From: Alphaproteobacteria bacterium
GTDB taxonomy: Bacteria; Pseudomonadota; Alphaproteobacteria; Thalassobaculales; Thalassobaculaceae
Direction of reading: 5' to 3'
DNA length: 64,000 nucleotides
Assembly (NCBI GenBank): GCA_024742275.1
Contig: JANSYS010000018.1
Span: forward strand, 1 to 64,000
Shown here: positions 19,860 through 36,807 of the stretch, in pieces
Numbering within the stretch: position 1 is the stretch's first letter
How the letters are laid out: every line of letters begins with the position of its first letter
Program-made: the position numbers and the translations under genes
Notes under the pieces: model-generated
Seen by the model: the letters and a program-made list of their open reading frames with translations, nothing else
Told to the model about the DNA's origin: nothing
The model's database searches: none

Positions 19860-22800
19860 ATGCTCGGACTCGTATTGGCAACGAACGTGCCCTACACCCG
19901 ATTTCACGGCGGCGCCAATCGCTCGAATAAGGCGCTTGCCGAAGCGCTGGCGGCGCGTGGGCATCGCGTAACGGTCATCACCCCCGCGTTGTCCAGCCCG
20001 CCGCAGGAGACACTGGAGGAGTGGCGGAGCGCGCGTCTGACCGAGGGAGCGAGTCTCAAACCGACGTCGGACGGCTATCGCTTCGAGTTGAACGGTGTAT
20101 CGGTGCTGGCCGTCGCCGATCAGGGCCGCATGCTGCCCGCCTTTGCCGAGGCGGTGGTGCGGGAACGTCCCGACTGGGTTTTGGTTTCAAGCGAGGATCC
20201 CAGCCAGGCGTTGCTGTCGGCCGCTTTGGACGCCGCGCCCGGTCGGGTGGCCTATCTTGCGCTGACGCCGCAACTCTTCCCGTTCGGGCCGGAGAGCCTT
20301 TATCCGGGTGAAGCGAGGACCGAAATGGTGCGCCGTTGTCGGCTCCGGCTCGTACTCAGCAAGGCCGCTGCCGACTATGTCGAGCGATGGTCCGGCGTGA
20401 CGGCAGAGATCTACGCTCCACCGCATTTCGGCAGCGGGCCGTTTCCCGTCCTCGGCGATCCGTCGGGCGCTGCTCTGCTGATCAATGCCAGTCAGATCAA
20501 GGGGTTGCCCATCTTCCTGGAGTTGGCGCGCCGTTTCCCAGGGCGGCGATTCTGGGCACTGCCGGGTTACGCCACTACAGCGGCCGATCGCGCGGCCATC
20601 GCAGCGCTGCCGAATATGGAGATGCGCCCGAACAGGCCGTCGCTCGACGACGTTCTGAGCGGGGTTAGCGTGGTTCTGATGCCGAGCCTTTGGTTCGAGA
20701 GTTTCGGAATGGCCGCCGTCGACAGCATGCTGCGAGGGATTCCGGTGCTGGCAAGTGACCATGGCGCGCTCCCGGAGGCGCTGCTCGGGACCCGGTCGCC
20801 GCTACCGGTCCGGCCGATCGAGGGCTATCGGGACAGTCTGGAGGACAATCTGCTCCTTCAGCCGGTCGTGCCCGAGCAGGACATCGGTCCTTGGCGCGAT
20901 GCACTTGCGGCGCTTTGGGATAGCCCCGATGAATACCCGGTCATCTCGCAGTCGGTTCGCCGCGCGGCTCAGGCATTCGCGGATGCTGGGTCGGTGGCCT
21001 CGGTCGAGCGTCTCCTGGAAGAGGGTTCGGCGACGGCCGCTCCCTTGGCCGGGTCCCTCCGACCGTCTAAGCCCGAGACCTCCGCGGGTGCCACCCTGTC
21101 GCCGTCCCAGAAGTCCGAGATGCTGCGGCGGGTCAGGGAGCGCAGGAGCGGTGCGGCCCGGTTGGTGAAAAGCGGCATTCCCGCCGTCTCGCGAGATGGC
21201 CTTCTGCCTTTGTCGCCTGGCCAACGACGCCTCTATTTTCTGCAGCGTCTTGAGCCGGATGCGGGTGCCTACAACACGGCGTTCCTGCTTCGTCTGCGCG
21301 GGAACTTGGACCAGTCCGCTCTGGCCCGGGCGCTTGATGCTCTCGCGGAGCGCCACGAGGCGCTGCGGAGCGTGATCGTCGAACGGGACGGTGCCCCGAG
21401 CCAGCGTATCCTTCCGGAGGCCTCGCTCTCCCTCGAGACCGTCGATGCGGCCGACGACGAGTCCGCGCTGAGAGCGCTGCGCGATCGCGCCGCCCGACCG
21501 TTCGACCTCACGGCTGCAGCTCCCGCCAGAGTCCATCTGGCCAGCCTATCGGATACCGATCACCTGCTGCTGTTTGTGATCCATCACATTGCCACCGATG
21601 CCTGGTCCACTGGGATCCTGGTCGACGACCTCGCCGCGCTCTATTCCGGTTTCGTCGAAGGACATCCGGCCGACTTGCCGCCGCCCGGAGCGGCGTTCGT
21701 CGACTACGCGGCTTGGCTGGAAGCCGCCGCCGAAACGGGAAGGGGACACGAGGATTATTGGGTCGAACGCCTTTCCGACGCGCCGACGGCGATAAACCTG
21801 CCGAGCGATCGGCCGCGCCCGGCGGTCAGGCGTCAGCTCGGCGACAGTCTGCCGATTTCCTTCGACGGCGAGCTGATCGACGGCGCTGGCCGGATCGCCC
21901 GCGACCAGGGGGCGACGCTCTTCATGGCGATGCTCACCGCCTGGTTGGTCGTTTTGCACCGTCTCGGCGGCGACGACGACCTCGTCATCGGTATCCCGGT
22001 CGCCAATCGCGGTCGCGCCGAGATCGAGCGAACCGTCGGTTTTTTCGTGAACACGCTGCCGCTGCGGCTGGACGTGTCGGGGAACCCGACGTTTCGCGAC
22101 CTGCTGGCCCACGTGCGAGACCTTTTCATAACCGGGCTCGAGCATGCCGAGGTGCCGTTCGAGCGGATCGTCGAGCGCTTGAACGTGCCGCGGTCGCGGA
22201 GCCATGGGCCTCTCGTCCAGACTCTGTTCGGCCTGCACAACGCCGGCGGGGAAATTCCGACGCTCGCAGGCGTGGAGGCCGAGCCCGTGGCCGTCCACAA
22301 CGGAACCGCGAAATTCGACCTGAACGTCGAGCTTGCCGAGACGGAAGGAACCGTCGAGGGCTCGGTCGAGTTCGACACCGAGTTGTTCGACCCTCAAACC
22401 ATCGAGCGTATGGTCGATGTTTGGCGCACGGTGCTGGCGGCGTTCGTTGCCGATCCCGAGGCCAGGATCGGAGCGGTCCCGTTGCTGTCGCCCGCGCGGA
22501 CTGAGGCCCTTCACCGCGGCCTGAACCCGCCGGCGACGCCCTTGGCGCCGTCCGACTCGATTGCCGCGCGTCTGCGTGCGGCGGCGGCCCGGACACCGCA
22601 AGCGGAGGCCCTGCGGATCGGGTCGGCAACCATGACCTACGGCGAGTTGGACCGCTGGACGGACCGCTTGGCCGCCGGGTTGGTCGGCCGCGGCGTCGGT
22701 CCCGACGTGTCCGTGGCGTTCGCCACCGAACGCGGGTTCGAACGCATCGCCGCGATGATCGCGATCTTGAAGGCGGGGGGAGCCTGCGTACCGCTCGATC

Positions 22801-25800
22801 TGGCGCTCCCCGCGGACCGGCTCCGCCATATCGTCGCCAATTCGCAGGCGCCGTTCATCCTGACCCAGGCGACGACCCGCGCCCGGGTGGCGCCGCTTGG
22901 CGGGCCGCTGGTGGAAATCAACGATCTCGAAGCCGGTGCGTCGTCGCCCCTGCCGGAGACGATCCCGCACGATGCGATCGCATACATTCTATATACCTCC
23001 GGTTCGACCGGAGAGCCGAAGGGCGTGGCGTATCCCCAGGGCGCCGAACTGAACCTCATGCTCTGGTTCAACGACCGCTTCTCGGAGCCGGCCCGGTCGA
23101 TGCAGTTCGCCTCCATCGGCTTCGACGCGAGTTTCAACGAGAGCCTGTCGACCCTGATGGTGGGCGGCACGCTCAATCTGCTGACCGACGCCGAACGCGC
23201 CGACATTCTGGCGGCGGTCGATGCCTACCTCGACCAGAACATCGAGCGGGCGATCGTTTCGGTCGTGTTGCTCAATCTGCTGGCCGAACGTGTTCTCGCG
23301 CGGCCGCCGGAGCGGCTTTCGCTGAGGGAGATCATCGCGACCGGAGAACAGCTCAAGATCACGCCATCGGTCGAACGCATGCTCGCGGCGTATCCCGATA
23401 TTCGTCTTTTCAACGACTACGGTCCGACCGAAAGCAACGTGATCACCGCGCTGGATGTGACCGGGAGGGCCGACCACTACGGCGCGTTGCCGCCGATCGG
23501 TCGTCCGGTGCGGTCCGCCCGGTGCTATGTCCTCGACCGCTACCTTCATCCGGTTCCCGCGGGGATGCCCGGCGAACTCTACCTCGCCGGTAGCGCGCTA
23601 GCCCGAGGCTATAGCGGCAGACCGGCATTCACCGCGTCCGCTTTTCTGCCTGATCCGTTCGCGTCGGCCGCCGGGGAGCGGATGTACCGGAGCGGCGACA
23701 TCGCCCGGTTACGGGATGACGGCGAACTTGAATTGATAGGCCGTGCGGACGATCAGTTGAAGATCCGGGGCTTTCGGGTCGAACCGGCTGAGGTCGAGAT
23801 CGCGCTGCGGGCGCAGCCGTCGGTGGGCGACTGTCTGGTTATAGCCCGGACGTTTCCGGGCGATGACCGGCGGCTCGTGGCCTATGTGGTTGCCGGCGCC
23901 GGACCCGCACCGGACCCGTCGGTGCTCCGGTCGGCCTTGGCCGACCGCCTTCCGGACTACATGGTGCCGGCGCACATCGTCGTCATTGGCGCGTTCGAAC
24001 TGAACGCCAACGGGAAAATCGACCGCGCCCGGTTGCCGATGCCGGAGACGGAGCGCGAACTGGGCGAGGGCTTGGCTGCGCCAAGAACCGAGATTGAGGA
24101 GACGTTGCTGCGCCTGTGGCAGGACGTGCTCGACGTGCGCGCGATCGACATACGCGACGATTTCTTTTCGCTCGGTGGGCACTCGCTGCTGATCATCCGG
24201 ATCATCGCCAGACTGCGCGAGGAGCTTGGAGTTGAGCTACCGCTTGCCGCCTTTCTCGATGGGCCGACGATTGAACAACTCGCGGTCACGGTTACGGCGC
24301 TCTTGGCGGAGGGCGAGGAGGAGGATCTCGAACGGCTCCTTTCCGAGATAGAGGGCGCCGAGATCGAGGGCGCCGATATCGAGGGCGCCGATATCGAGGG
24401 TGCCGATATCGAGGAGTCGGACTCAGGGAGCGGGGAGACTCCGACGCTTGAACCGGAAGCCCTACGGCGCAGCCTGCTGAGCCACGCGGCTGACGCCGAA
24501 CCAGGGACGGAGATCGCGGCGATTGGGGTTCCGTCCAGCAACCGTCCGGACATACTGGCGGGCTGCCTGACCTCTTATCTCGACAACTGTGCGGCGTATG
24601 GCCGCCGGCCGGAGATCGTCGTGTGCGGCAGACAGCGCGATCGGCAGACGGATGCGGCCTATCGGCGGGTGCTCGGCGACATCGCTACGCGGTACGAGAC
24701 CGCCGTGTCCTACGCGGGAGCGCCGGAAGCCGACCGATTTGCCCAGCGCCTTGCCGATGTCGCGGGCGTGGATCCGGCGGTGGTCCGCTTCGCTCTGTCC
24801 GACAGTGAAGGCGTCGGCCTGCCCTACGGCGTGAACCGCAACGCGCTGCTGCTGCACAATGCGGGCCGTGCTTTCGTCAGCGTCGACGATGATACGCGCG
24901 GCGTTTTTCGACGCTACGGCCCGGCGGAACCGGGCTTGATCGTCACGTCGGAACCAGGCGTCTCCGAGATCCGCGTGTTGGGATCACGCGAAGACGCCTT
25001 GGCCGAGGTTGAACCGGAGGCGATCGACTGGCTCGGTCGCCACGGCGAGGCCCTCGGGGCGGATGCGGCGGCGTTGCTCGCCATCGACCCGGATCGCCCT
25101 CTCGATACGCACCAAGCGGCTCGTGGGTCATTTGGTCGTCTGAGTTGTGGCGAGGGCCGGGTCGCACTGACCTACCAGGGATGGGTTGGGGATTCCGGCT
25201 GGGCGGGTTCCGAGGAGGCGCGTTGGCTGACCGGTGCGTCTTTCGACTGGATCACCGAGACCGCCGAGCGCTATGCGGCGGCGCTTGCCAGCCGCGAGGT
25301 CGTGCGAGGGGTGAGGGGGCTGACCTTGAGCCGAGGCGGCGATTTCTTCTGCCTGTCGGCGGGGTTCGACGCCCGGAGGCCACTCGTGCCGTTTCTGCCG
25401 GTCCAGCGTCGGGAGGATGCGCTGTTCGGCTGGCTTGCCACCTTGGTCGACGAGTCCGCGCTGGTCGCCCACCTTCCGGGAATGGTTCAGCACGATCGCG
25501 CGGGCGGCGGGCTGCCGGCGCTGCTCGATGCGGTCGACCTCGCGGCTTTGATCAGGGCCGCTCTGTCGGACGAGACCGGGCTGTCGGGACCGCCGGAGGC
25601 GCGGCTGGAAAATCTGGGCGCAAGGCTCGTGGCGGCTTGCGCCGCACCGCCGGATCGTTTTGACGCCTGGATCCGAGAGCGTGCGCTGACCGATATGGAG
25701 CGGGATCTGGAGTCCGTCGAGGCGCGGATCTCCACCTGTCCGTCAGAACGGGACTATTGGGCCCGCGATGCCGAACTCGCGGTGCAGTTTGCGCGCCGAA

Positions 25801-26002
25801 AATTGCAGGAGGCGGACAGTCATTTGCCGCGATCCTTGGGGCTGCGGCTCGATCGGGAGGCGCGCGTGCAAAGGCTGCGCCTCGTGCTTTCCCGCTACGG
25901 CGCGTTGATGGAAGCGTGGCCGACTCTGATGGCGTCGGCGGCGGCGCTGCGGTCGTCCGGCGACGGTCTGGCGCCTGCGCTCGTCGCCGAACCGGTGGCG
26001 CA

Positions 26003-26006
<4 letters not shown>
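19860..26006 (+). CDS. Glycosyltransferase-NRPS(C-A-T)-glycosyltransferase-like fusion protein
   Basis: This protein has 2048 residues. Residues 1-410 are a GT-B glycosyltransferase of the GT4 type (N-terminal HGGANRSNKALAEAL, C-terminal SLWFESFGMAAVDSMLRG). A condensation domain (about 445-885) has HHIATDA at 575. An adenylation domain (about 897-1395) has LYTSGSTGEPKG and code residues read as D-A-N-I-I-T-D-V-I-K, which I cannot assign. A thiolation domain has LGGHSL with Ser1442. After an acidic IEGAD repeat linker (1497-1516), residues about 1545-2045 resemble a GT-A/GT2 fold: a PSSNRPDILAGCLTSY opening, YGVNRNALLLHNAG and DDD at 1676-1678. ATG 19860 follows AAGGGG and starts the first glycosyltransferase strand exactly; longer readings are rejected. 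The next NRPS starts within its stop (GTGA). Transferases fused at both ends of an NRPS module are rare in my knowledge. Confidence 0.9.
24348..24407 (+). repeat. Four tandem 15-base repeats encoding an IEGAD/E linker
   Basis: Four in-frame 15-base units (24348, 24363, 24378, 24393) encode IEGAE, IEGAD, IEGAD, IEGAD and are followed by IEE. Units differ by only one or two bases, so the array is recent and may vary in copy number between strains. It lies between the thiolation domain and the C-terminal transferase-like domain of the fusion protein, and extends an already acidic stretch (EGEEEDLERLLSEIEGAE). It is probably a flexible or helical spacer between the carrier and the last domain. 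Confidence 0.93.
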
Positions 26007-33244
<7,238 letters not shown>

Positions 33245-33263
33245 GTTCCGGATCGGCTGTTCT

Positions 33264-34379
33264 TTATGAGAAGATCGCCAGCGGCGGGCCTAGGGCGCCA
33301 CGATCGACCGTGATGCCAAGTCCAGGGCCGTCCGGTAGAGCGCCGCGCCCATTCTTCGAGCGGGGCTCGTAGCCGGCTACATGCTCGTTGGTCCAGTCGT
33401 TGAAGAACGAGACATGCATCAGACTTTCGGGCGGCGAACTTGCCGCCACCTGGGCGACCGCGGCCGACACCACGTCTCCGCCCCACATGTCCTCGATGCA
33501 GTAGGTCATGCCGAGCGCGTGCGCGGTATTCCTCATGGCGACCGCGGCGCCGATGCCGCCCACCCGTCCGAGCTTGATGTTGACGGCGCCGGCGCCGGCT
33601 TCCGTCTTCGCGCGGAACAGGTCGCCGAGCGTCACCACGCTCTCGTCGAGCACCATCGGCAAGGCCGTGCGCGCGCTTATCAGGGCGCAGTCCGCCAGGT
33701 CCCGGCAGGGTTGCTCTATGAAGACGTCGAGCCCGGCGATTTCCCGCACCGCGATTGTCGCCGCTGACAGGCTCCAGCCGCCATTGGCGTCCGCGATGAT
33801 CAGCAGATCGTCGTTTCCTGCGTCGGCGGCCACCTCTGCCGCCGCCTTGACCCTGAGAGCATCGGCACGCGGATCGTCTCCGACCTTGAGCTGGAACCGC
33901 CGGATGCCCGTCGCCGCCCTTCGGCGCACGAACGCGGCCATGTCCTCCGGCGCACCCAACGGCACCGCCTCGTACAACGGAAATTCTCGGGACAGCACGC
34001 CGCCGAGCAGGGCGGCGACCGGGAGTTGGAGGGCTTTGCCGAACAGATCCCAGCAAGCCGTCTCCAGGGCGCTCTTGGCGTTCGCCTGTCCCATAAGCGC
34101 GGCGTCCATCCTACGTGCAGCAGCAGCCGGGTTGCAGGGATCCTCTCCGATCAGGCCCGGTGCCAACTCGCCGAGAGCGGCGCGCGTGGTGGCGGCGGAG
34201 GTGGGCAGGTAGGTGCCGCCGAGCGTCGCCGTCTCACCCCATCCGTCCAGGCCGTTGTCGCCGACGATCCGGACCAGGGTCGACGGCTGATGGCGGGCCG
34301 CTCGGCCTTTCGACATGACGTACTCGCCATGGGCATAGGTCAGGTCGTAGGCGTAGAGTTCGATCGACTGGATCTTCAT
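33264..34379 (-). CDS. Enolase-superfamily (mandelate racemase/muconate lactonising type) enzyme
   Basis: This 371-residue protein has the complete barrel motifs: QLKVG (catalytic Lys on the second strand, with Gln in place of the first Lys of the usual KxK), IIADANGGW, VFIEQPC and VLDESV (Mg2+ ligands Asp, Glu, Asp), then NIKLGRVGG. It most resembles the muconate lactonising subgroup that includes cis-3-hydroxy-L-proline dehydratase and dipeptide epimerases. The exact reaction cannot be read from sequence. It is third in a reverse operon behind the phosphopantetheinyl transferase and AspH-type hydroxylase, inside the cluster, so it may make, remove or recycle an amino-acid building block. 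It converges with the NRPS, whose stop is 20 bases away. Confidence 0.85.
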   Translation of the reverse strand: MKIQSIELYAYDLTYAHGEYVMSKGRAARHQPSTLVRIVGDNGLDGWGETATLGGTYLPTSAATTRAALGELAPGLIGEDPCNPAAAARRMDAALMGQANAKSALETACWDLFGKALQLPVAALLGGVLSREFPLYEAVPLGAPEDMAAFVRRRAATGIRRFQLKVGDDPRADALRVKAAAEVAADAGNDDLLIIADANGGWSLSAATIAVREIAGLDVFIEQPCRDLADCALISARTALPMVLDESVVTLGDLFRAKTEAGAGAVNIKLGRVGGIGAAVAMRNTAHALGMTYCIEDMWGGDVVSAAVAQVAASSPPESLMHVSFFNDWTNEHVAGYEPRSKNGRGALPDGPGLGITVDRGALGPPLAIFS

Positions 34380-34441
34380 GGGATCTGCCTCATGGGCTCC
34401 GAGTGGTTGCGCCCGCCCGCTTGGACCGCTGCCCGTATGGG

Positions 34442-34999
34442 CTACTGCCGCTTACCTGCGCCCTGCTGCAGGGCCTCGGCCAGTTCCGGCGACATGGCCA
34501 GATCGACCTCTGTCTTGCCGGGACGCAGAAACTCGATCAGCAGCACCACCCGACGGGTGATGTCGTCGTTCCAAGCCTCATGCTCGATCATATCGTTGAA
34601 AGCCATGAACCTGCCGGGTGTCCAGTGGTAGGTTTCCCGACCGACGCGAATCCCGCACTTCTCCGGTACGATCAATGCCAGATGTCCGACATAGAGGGCA
34701 TGCGAATAACCGATGTGGGGTTCGATGCGGGCACCTGGTTGGAGTACCGAGAACCCAGCGCTGCGCAAGCCCGGTATGGAATCCAGGAGACGTGTTGTCT
34801 TCGGGCACCGCGCGCAGTTGTCGTCGAACCGCTCTCCGAGCAGATAGAAGCCGAACGCATCCCATCCTTGGCCGTACAGATGGCGTTCCGGCCATGGGAT
34901 GAGCTCGCGCGACTCCAGATCCTCCATCTCCTGGAGAATATCGCGCCATCCGGATTCAAGACGGGCCGTGAACTCGAACTGGCTGGTATCGATGAACAT
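34442..34999 (-). CDS. Aspartyl/asparaginyl beta-hydroxylase (AspH) family oxygenase
   Basis: This 185-residue Fe(II)/2-oxoglutarate oxygenase is of the AspH fold. The family motif EPHIGYSHALYVGHLALIVP gives His95, and FNDMIEHEAWN gives His140. AspH-type enzymes coordinate iron with two His and lack the usual acid. A later R-x-VLLIEF strand carries the 2-oxoglutarate Arg. The start at 34999 is chosen because GGGAGG lies at 35009-35014; an earlier ATG at 35020 adds MVGRKTA but lies upstream of that site. In this cluster it is a second, unrelated candidate for beta-hydroxylation or another C-H oxidation. Substrate unknown. Confidence 0.88.
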   Translation of the reverse strand: MFIDTSQFEFTARLESGWRDILQEMEDLESRELIPWPERHLYGQGWDAFGFYLLGERFDDNCARCPKTTRLLDSIPGLRSAGFSVLQPGARIEPHIGYSHALYVGHLALIVPEKCGIRVGRETYHWTPGRFMAFNDMIEHEAWNDDITRRVVLLIEFLRPGKTEVDLAMSPELAEALQQGAGKRQ

Positions 35000-35044
35000 C
35001 GCCGTTTTCCTCCCGACCATCGGCCATCTTTCTACCCGTGATTA

Positions 35045-35776
35045 TCATGGCAGCGTGTCGAATGACCACGATCTAAGGTCTATCGGCCCCAACGATCCAG
35101 CAGCACACGCGATCGCCGCGATCCAGCCGGGCCGAGGTTGGATCAGGCCAAATCGCCAGTCCGACGGGTCTCCCGTCGCCGTGGAGACGAGGCGCGGCGG
35201 GTCGGTCGTGATATCCACCGAGAAACTGTCGAGGGGATGCGACAGTCCTTCGCCCAGCGCCTTCACGAACGCCTCCTTGAGAACCCAGCAGCGGTAGAAC
35301 CGGTCGAGTGCATGCGCGTCGCCGGGATCGCCGATCGCGGCCAATTCATGCGGAGTGAAGAACCGGGCCGCGACGGCGGCGAAATCGTCGATCCGGCGGA
35401 CCCGTTCGATGTCGACGGCAAACCGCTCAACGGGTCCGAGGCCAATGAGGGCGAGGTCGTCGGAGTGGGAGCTTGAGAAGATCGGGGGCCCGCTTTCGGC
35501 GGTCAGCAAAAAGGGGCGGCCGAATGCCGGATCCGCGATGAACCGCAGTTGCTCCGGCGGGACGCCCGTCGCGCTCCCGAGGATTTGACGAAGGGCCGCG
35601 CGCCGGACGACAAAGCGATCTCGATCTCGCGGGAAGCGGTACCGTTCGGCTCTCTCGATTTCGTCGACGCTCAGCAGAGACTTGATTTGTTTTACAACTA
35701 TCGGTGATATATCAAGAGGTACGGTCCAGAGCGAGACGGGGGCGGGCCCAGAGTCTCTGGCAATGTTCGCCATCAT
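35045..35776 (-). CDS. Sfp-type 4'-phosphopantetheinyl transferase
   Basis: This 243-residue enzyme transfers the phosphopantetheine arm from CoA to carrier-domain serines. Visible motifs are FAVDIE (Mg2+ ligands Asp and Glu) and WVLKEAFVKALGEGL (the WxxKEAxxKaxG signature), with FPRDRDRFVVRRAALR near the N-terminus. It is expected to activate the carrier domains of the PKS and NRPS proteins in the cluster. Two ATG codons in a row (35776 and 35773) share a GGAA site; the first is used here. It leads the reverse operon with the AspH-type hydroxylase and enolase-type enzyme. Confidence 0.93.
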   Translation of the reverse strand: MMANIARDSGPAPVSLWTVPLDISPIVVKQIKSLLSVDEIERAERYRFPRDRDRFVVRRAALRQILGSATGVPPEQLRFIADPAFGRPFLLTAESGPPIFSSSHSDDLALIGLGPVERFAVDIERVRRIDDFAAVAARFFTPHELAAIGDPGDAHALDRFYRCWVLKEAFVKALGEGLSHPLDSFSVDITTDPPRLVSTATGDPSDWRFGLIQPRPGWIAAIACAAGSLGPIDLRSWSFDTLP

Positions 35777-35978
35777 CGATTCCAGTTCAGATCAAAATGC
35801 TGCAATTCACCGATCCTTGTAGTAACTTACCCTGGCGAAAAGGATCCGGGCACCATGGACGATCAAGGTATACAACCGTTGGGCCGTCGGTAGGGACTGT
35901 TACCCGGAATAGTGCAGGTGACCGTAATTCTCTTGGTTTTGCTGAAAGATAGCAGCCCGGAAACTCTAGGAGAGCACC
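35777..35978. promoter_or_regulatory. Divergent intergenic region between PPTase and the long forward operon
   Basis: This 202-base non-coding stretch is more AT-rich than its surroundings. It must contain promoters for the reverse PPTase operon and for the forward block that begins with the alanine-rich protein gene. I see no convincing paired -35/-10 boxes, terminator or tandem operator. The forward gene has an AGGAG site at 35970-35974. Confidence 0.45.
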
Positions 35979-36614
35979 ATGGCAGAAGCAATTCAGACTG
36001 CGGCGTCCGCTGCAAAGGAAGCAACCAAGGCGGCGAAGGCGCATCTCGCAGCGGTTGATCCGACGGCGGATGTCGTTGCGGCGGCAAAGGATCACCCCTC
36101 GGCCCGGAAGCTCATCTCGGCGGTTCAGTTTCACGGCGCCGCTCTCGTCGATGCCACCGACGCCCTGGTCGATGCCGTGGACTTCGACAAGGTGACCGCG
36201 TCCCATGCAGCCAAATCCACCGCTGGCAACGCGCATATCGATACGGCCAAGCTGGGCAAGGCGACGGACGGTCTGAAGTCCGCGGCCGACCTGAGCGCCG
36301 TTGTCGCTGCGGTGAACGACATGGCGGGCGACGCCTCCCTGGTCGATGAGATGAAGGCCGGTTTCAAGGCCAACGGTCTCGAAGGCGGCTACGATGAAGT
36401 TCGTGGTGCGTTGAAGAGCATCAATGTCGACCAGATCGGCGTTGTGAAGCATCTGGAGGCGGTGATCGCCAAAGCGAAGGCGGAGGGCAGCGAAGACGCC
36501 GACGCGCTCGCGCACATGCGCAAGGAACTGGAAGCGGTCGACGCGAAGCTGAAGTCCGAACTGGGCGCTCTCCTGAAGGCCATCGACGGTTTTCTCGCGA
36601 AGCTCGCGGCCTGA
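35979..36614 (+). CDS. Alanine-rich helical protein, function unknown
   Basis: I do not recognise this 211-residue protein. It is almost wholly helix-forming, rich in Ala, Lys, Asp and Val, with no Cys, Trp or Pro-rich segment. It has no signal peptide or membrane segment, and a lysine-alanine opening (TAASAAKEATKAAKAHLAAV). Its C-terminal part (about 140-211) has heptad-like spacing (KELEAVDAKLKSELGALLKAI). An AGGAGA ribosome binding site and ordinary codon use argue that it is real. It sits first in the long forward block, ahead of the starter megasynthase, with its own 3' hairpin. Phasin-like surface binding or a scaffold role would fit the composition, but this is speculation. It lacks a double-glycine leader and is not an obvious export precursor. 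Confidence 0.85.
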   Translation: MAEAIQTAASAAKEATKAAKAHLAAVDPTADVVAAAKDHPSARKLISAVQFHGAALVDATDALVDAVDFDKVTASHAAKSTAGNAHIDTAKLGKATDGLKSAADLSAVVAAVNDMAGDASLVDEMKAGFKANGLEGGYDEVRGALKSINVDQIGVVKHLEAVIAKAKAEGSEDADALAHMRKELEAVDAKLKSELGALLKAIDGFLAKLAA

Positions 36615-36646
36615 TCGTCGAGCGACGCAGGCTTTTCCGACAATTG

Positions 36647-36674
36647 CCATCGGCGGCTTCAACCCCGCTGATGG
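36647..36674 (+). terminator. Strong stem-loop after the alanine-rich gene, no U-tract
   Basis: Arms CCATCGGCGG (36647-36656) and CCGCTGATGG (36665-36674) pair over ten bases with one G-U pair and an eight-base loop, and can be extended outwards by one more pair. No T-run follows, so full termination is unlikely. It lies 33 bases after the stop of the alanine-rich gene and 134 bases before the starter megasynthase. It may be a partial terminator or an RNA-processing site that sets different expression of the two. Confidence 0.5.
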
Positions 36675-36807
36675 CGGTCGGGATTCACACTGAGCCGAGT
36701 GCGGGGACCGGTCGGTCTGACCTGGGTGTGGCAGGTTTCGCGGCTTTCGGAGCCGGAGAAAGATTGCGATCGTGGCGGCGACCCGTGTCGGCAAACCCGG
36801 AGATCCG

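Noticed and set aside
36370-36420. LEGG in the alanine-rich protein as a double-glycine leader site
   Set aside because: It lies about 137 residues into a 211-residue protein, lacks the hydrophobic leader pattern, and the exporter peptidase-like domain lacks its catalytic Cys and His.
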